Shown: in pieces, positions 6,834 to 7,820 of the stretch | How positions within the stretch are numbered: the stretch's first letter is position 1 | Layout of the letters: each line of letters begins with the position of its first letter | Program-made: the position numbers and the translations under genes | Source of the DNA: Paludibacter sp. | GTDB taxonomy: Bacteria > Bacteroidota > Bacteroidia > Bacteroidales > Paludibacteraceae | Length of the DNA: 7,820 nucleotides | Assembly (NCBI GenBank): GCA_024709185.1 | Contig: JANJXE010000348.1 | Span: forward strand, 1-7,820 | Direction of reading: 5' to 3' | The notes under the pieces: generated by a model | The model's input: only the letters and a program-made list of their open reading frames with translations | The model's database searches: none | What the model was told of the DNA's origin: nothing

Positions 6834-6980
6834 ATGTTTAATGATTAATGATTAATGATTAATGGGTGCGGTTAAGTGATGATATACTATAAAGAATCTT
6901 GTAGGGTTACTAAACTGATTTAAGAGTAAATCGAATCTACCATACCACCCATTTATCATTAATCATTAAACATTTATCAT
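6834..6980 (+). repeat. Foldback repeat element, copy B (between dnaG and the IVP gene)
   Basis: The left arm (6834-6861) is ATGTTTA followed by three ATGATTA. The 87-base core (6864-6950) begins GGGTGCGGTTAAGTGATG and ends CTACCATACCACCC. The right arm (6953-6980) is TTATCAT, TAATCAT, TAAACAT, TTATCAT. The rare variant ATGTTTA/TAAACAT occurs once in each arm. GGGTG pairs with CACCC, and GATATACT (6881-6888) pairs with AGTAAATC (6925-6932) with one A-A mismatch. A GGTTAC box sits at 6905-6910. The first 25 and last 23 core bases are identical to copy C; the middle differs. The TGA stop of the IVP gene lies in the last heptamer, and the dnaG start is seven bases from the first. Confidence 0.87.
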
Positions 6981-7336
6981 TTAGTTAGTTTTTGTTTTAC
7001 AGTTTTGATGCTGCTGGTGATAATTCTCAGGAGTTCAACGGCATCGGCGTGCAGTTGTTGAATGCCCTCACTGTTTTTCAGAATAGTTTCCTGCAGGATT
7101 TCAATCCAGTAAACGGTTTCATTAATTTCTTTCTGAGCAATGGCCATTTTATGTACAAAGTCAGAAAAACTTTCGGCAAACTCTGCTTCCCGAACCGATG
7201 CTCCCACCGCTGTGCCACACCGCAACAGCTGTTTCGACATAACATATTCCTGCTGTTCCCGACAGATTTTTCCGTACAAATTTACAATTCTTATTGCAAA
7301 CAAAAAACTCTTTTCTTTTAAAATATTCTTCTTCAT
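6977..7336 (-). CDS. Four-helix-bundle protein of the 23S rRNA intervening-sequence (IVP) family
   Basis: The 119-residue product matches the short, all-helical 23S_rRNA_IVP/Avd-like family: FAIRIVNLYGKIC (13-25), the signature SKQLLRCGTAVGASVREAEF (34-53), DFVHKMAIAQKEINETVYWI (59-78) and a last amphipathic helix to KQKLTK. Four predicted helices lie at about 9-27, 29-54, 57-86 and 93-117. It appears complete. Family members were first found as ORFs inside hairpin-shaped insertions in 23S rRNA genes of some bacteria, and relatives serve as the Avd accessory factor of diversity-generating retroelements; most free-standing copies have no known role. No rRNA, reverse transcriptase or variable repeat is present here. 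The gene sits alone between repeat elements B and C, and its TGA stop is made by a heptamer of element B. Confidence 0.9.
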   Translation of the reverse strand: MKKNILKEKSFLFAIRIVNLYGKICREQQEYVMSKQLLRCGTAVGASVREAEFAESFSDFVHKMAIAQKEINETVYWIEILQETILKNSEGIQQLHADAVELLRIITSSIKTVKQKLTK

Positions 7337-7389
7337 AGTATAAGTAGATTGGTGATTAATAGTTCAGGTTAATTCAAAACAAAACAAAA

Positions 7390-7397
7390 CAAAAATA
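7390..7397 (-). promoter_or_regulatory. Weak candidate -7 box for the IVP gene
   Basis: The minus strand reads TATTTTTG, which fits TANNTTTG, and is followed by TTTTG repeats (CAAAA four times on the plus strand, 7375-7394). It lies at the edge of element C, about 60 bases before the ATG at 7336. The -33 position would be in the heptamer array, where there is no TTG. In such simple sequence a chance match is likely. Confidence 0.22.
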
Positions 7398-7544
7398 ATG
7401 ATTAATGATTAATGATTAATGATTAATGGGTGCGGTTAAGTGATGATATACTTTTTAACCATTTTGTTCGGTTACAAATTAGAATAATTGCAAATCGAAT
7501 CTACCATACCACCCATTAATCATTAATCATTTATCATTAAACAT
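7398..7544 (+). repeat. Foldback repeat element, copy C (upstream of the IVP gene)
   Basis: The left arm is four perfect ATGATTA units (7398-7425). The core (7428-7514, 87 bases) has the same ends as copy B, with the GGTTAC box at 7470-7475. The right arm (7517-7544) is TAATCAT, TAATCAT, TTATCAT, TAAACAT. The inner stem is weaker than in copies A and B (GATATAC against GCAAATC). As in copy A, the final TAAACAT runs straight into the TAA stop of the neighbouring gene. Together with copy B it brackets the IVP gene as direct repeats about 560 bases apart. Confidence 0.87.
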
Positions 7545-7820
7545 TAAAGTTCGTCCCACCCTATTCCCTTAAATTTACTAAGGTCTTCGTCGTTATCTTC
7601 TTCCAGAAAATCGTCGAAGTCGGCAAATTCATCATTCTCGTCATTAAGATCATCGTCATCGCTGAGCACAGGTTCGATAAACATCGGGCGGTGAACCACT
7701 TCCTGCAGGTGAACCACTTCCTTATTGAGTTCGTTCCACAGCATATCCTTGAGTTCCTGGATACCTTCTTGACGTCCTGCGTTCGCTCCTTGTGCGCGAC
7801 CATCACCGCATCCGGCGTCT
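7544..7820 (-). CDS. Unrecognised protein with acidic C-terminus, 3' part; apparent frameshift near 7757-7771
   Basis: I do not recognise this family. From the ATG at 7744 the frame reads MLWNELNKEVVHLQEVVHRP, then a strongly acidic stretch with DDDD and LEEDNDED, ending SKFKGIGWDEL. The amphipathic helix begins before that ATG (QELKDMLWNELNKEVV), so the protein starts outside the window. Upstream of about 7765 the same frame becomes Gly/Ala/Arg-rich with G frequent at codon position 2, which is unlike coding sequence. The neighbouring frame reads plausibly instead (PDAVMVAHKERTQDVKK), with G rare at position 2 and GC-rich third positions. One missing base, or a -1 slip, would join the two. 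Whether this is a broken gene, a sequencing error or simply an odd frame cannot be settled here. A 14-base sequence is repeated at 7690-7703 and 7708-7721, giving EVVHLQEVVH. The TAA stop abuts repeat element C. Confidence 0.55.
   Translation of the reverse strand, partial: DAGCGDGRAQGANAGRQEGIQELKDMLWNELNKEVVHLQEVVHRPMFIEPVLSDDDDLNDENDEFADFDDFLEEDNDEDLSKFKGIGWDEL

Noticed and set aside
6864..6950. A tRNA or tRNA-derived gene in the repeat core (GTTAAGTGAT resembles a D-arm and TCGAATCTACC a T-arm)
   Set aside because: The T-stem does not pair (AGTAA against CTACC), only five acceptor pairs form, no CCA follows, and copy C has no anticodon stem. The likeness is probably chance.
6977..7336. 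An intervening sequence inside a 23S rRNA gene
   Set aside because: The IVP gene is flanked by dnaG and a protein gene, not by rRNA sequence.

Overview
This looks like a chromosomal window from a member of the Bacteroidota, probably an anaerobic or facultative Bacteroidales/Marinilabiliales-type organism. The basis is the protein families (a Bacteroidota-style DnaG with an N-terminus like MIDQSTI and a long C-terminal extension, an NfnAB pair, and a free-standing four-helix-bundle 23S-IVP protein), the AT-rich intergenic DNA, and a Bacteroidota-type promoter (GTTG, 20-base spacer, TAAATTTG) in front of nfnA. The exact taxon is not readable from the sequence. All genes that I consider real lie on the minus strand, so transcription runs from high to low coordinates.

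Layout in transcription order: 7820-7544, the 3' part of an unrecognised acidic-tailed protein whose reading frame appears to shift near 7757-7771; 7336-6977, a four-helix-bundle 23S-IVP family protein; 6827-4764, DNA primase DnaG with a probable TTG start; 4696-3926, a COG0731-like radical SAM protein; 3879-3511, dihydroneopterin aldolase FolB; 3353-2529 and 2514-1057, a two-gene operon for an electron-bifurcating ferredoxin-NADP reductase (NfnA then NfnB); 607-1, the N-terminal part of a PAS-domain sensor protein that leaves the window.

The unusual component is in the gaps. Three gaps (about 884-1057, 6834-6980 and 7398-7544) hold copies of one element: a core of 87 to 100 bases starting GGGTGCGGTT and ending CTACC.TACCACCC, flanked by tandem heptamers (ATGATTA/ATGATAA/ATGTTTA) on the left and their reverse complements on the right. 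Each copy can fold back into a long hairpin. All three have the same orientation. Two of them bracket the 23S-IVP gene. Two further heptamer arrays without a core bracket folB. In four cases (nfnB, folB, the IVP gene and the 7544 gene) the stop codon itself lies in or on the edge of the heptamer array. Together these look like a small dispersed foldback repeat family, possibly mobile and possibly acting at mRNA 3' ends. I do not recognise it as a named family.

The other genes are housekeeping: replication priming (DnaG), folate synthesis (FolB) and redox balancing between NADH, NADPH and ferredoxin (NfnAB). Apart from the nfnA-nfnB pair I see no evidence that they act together.
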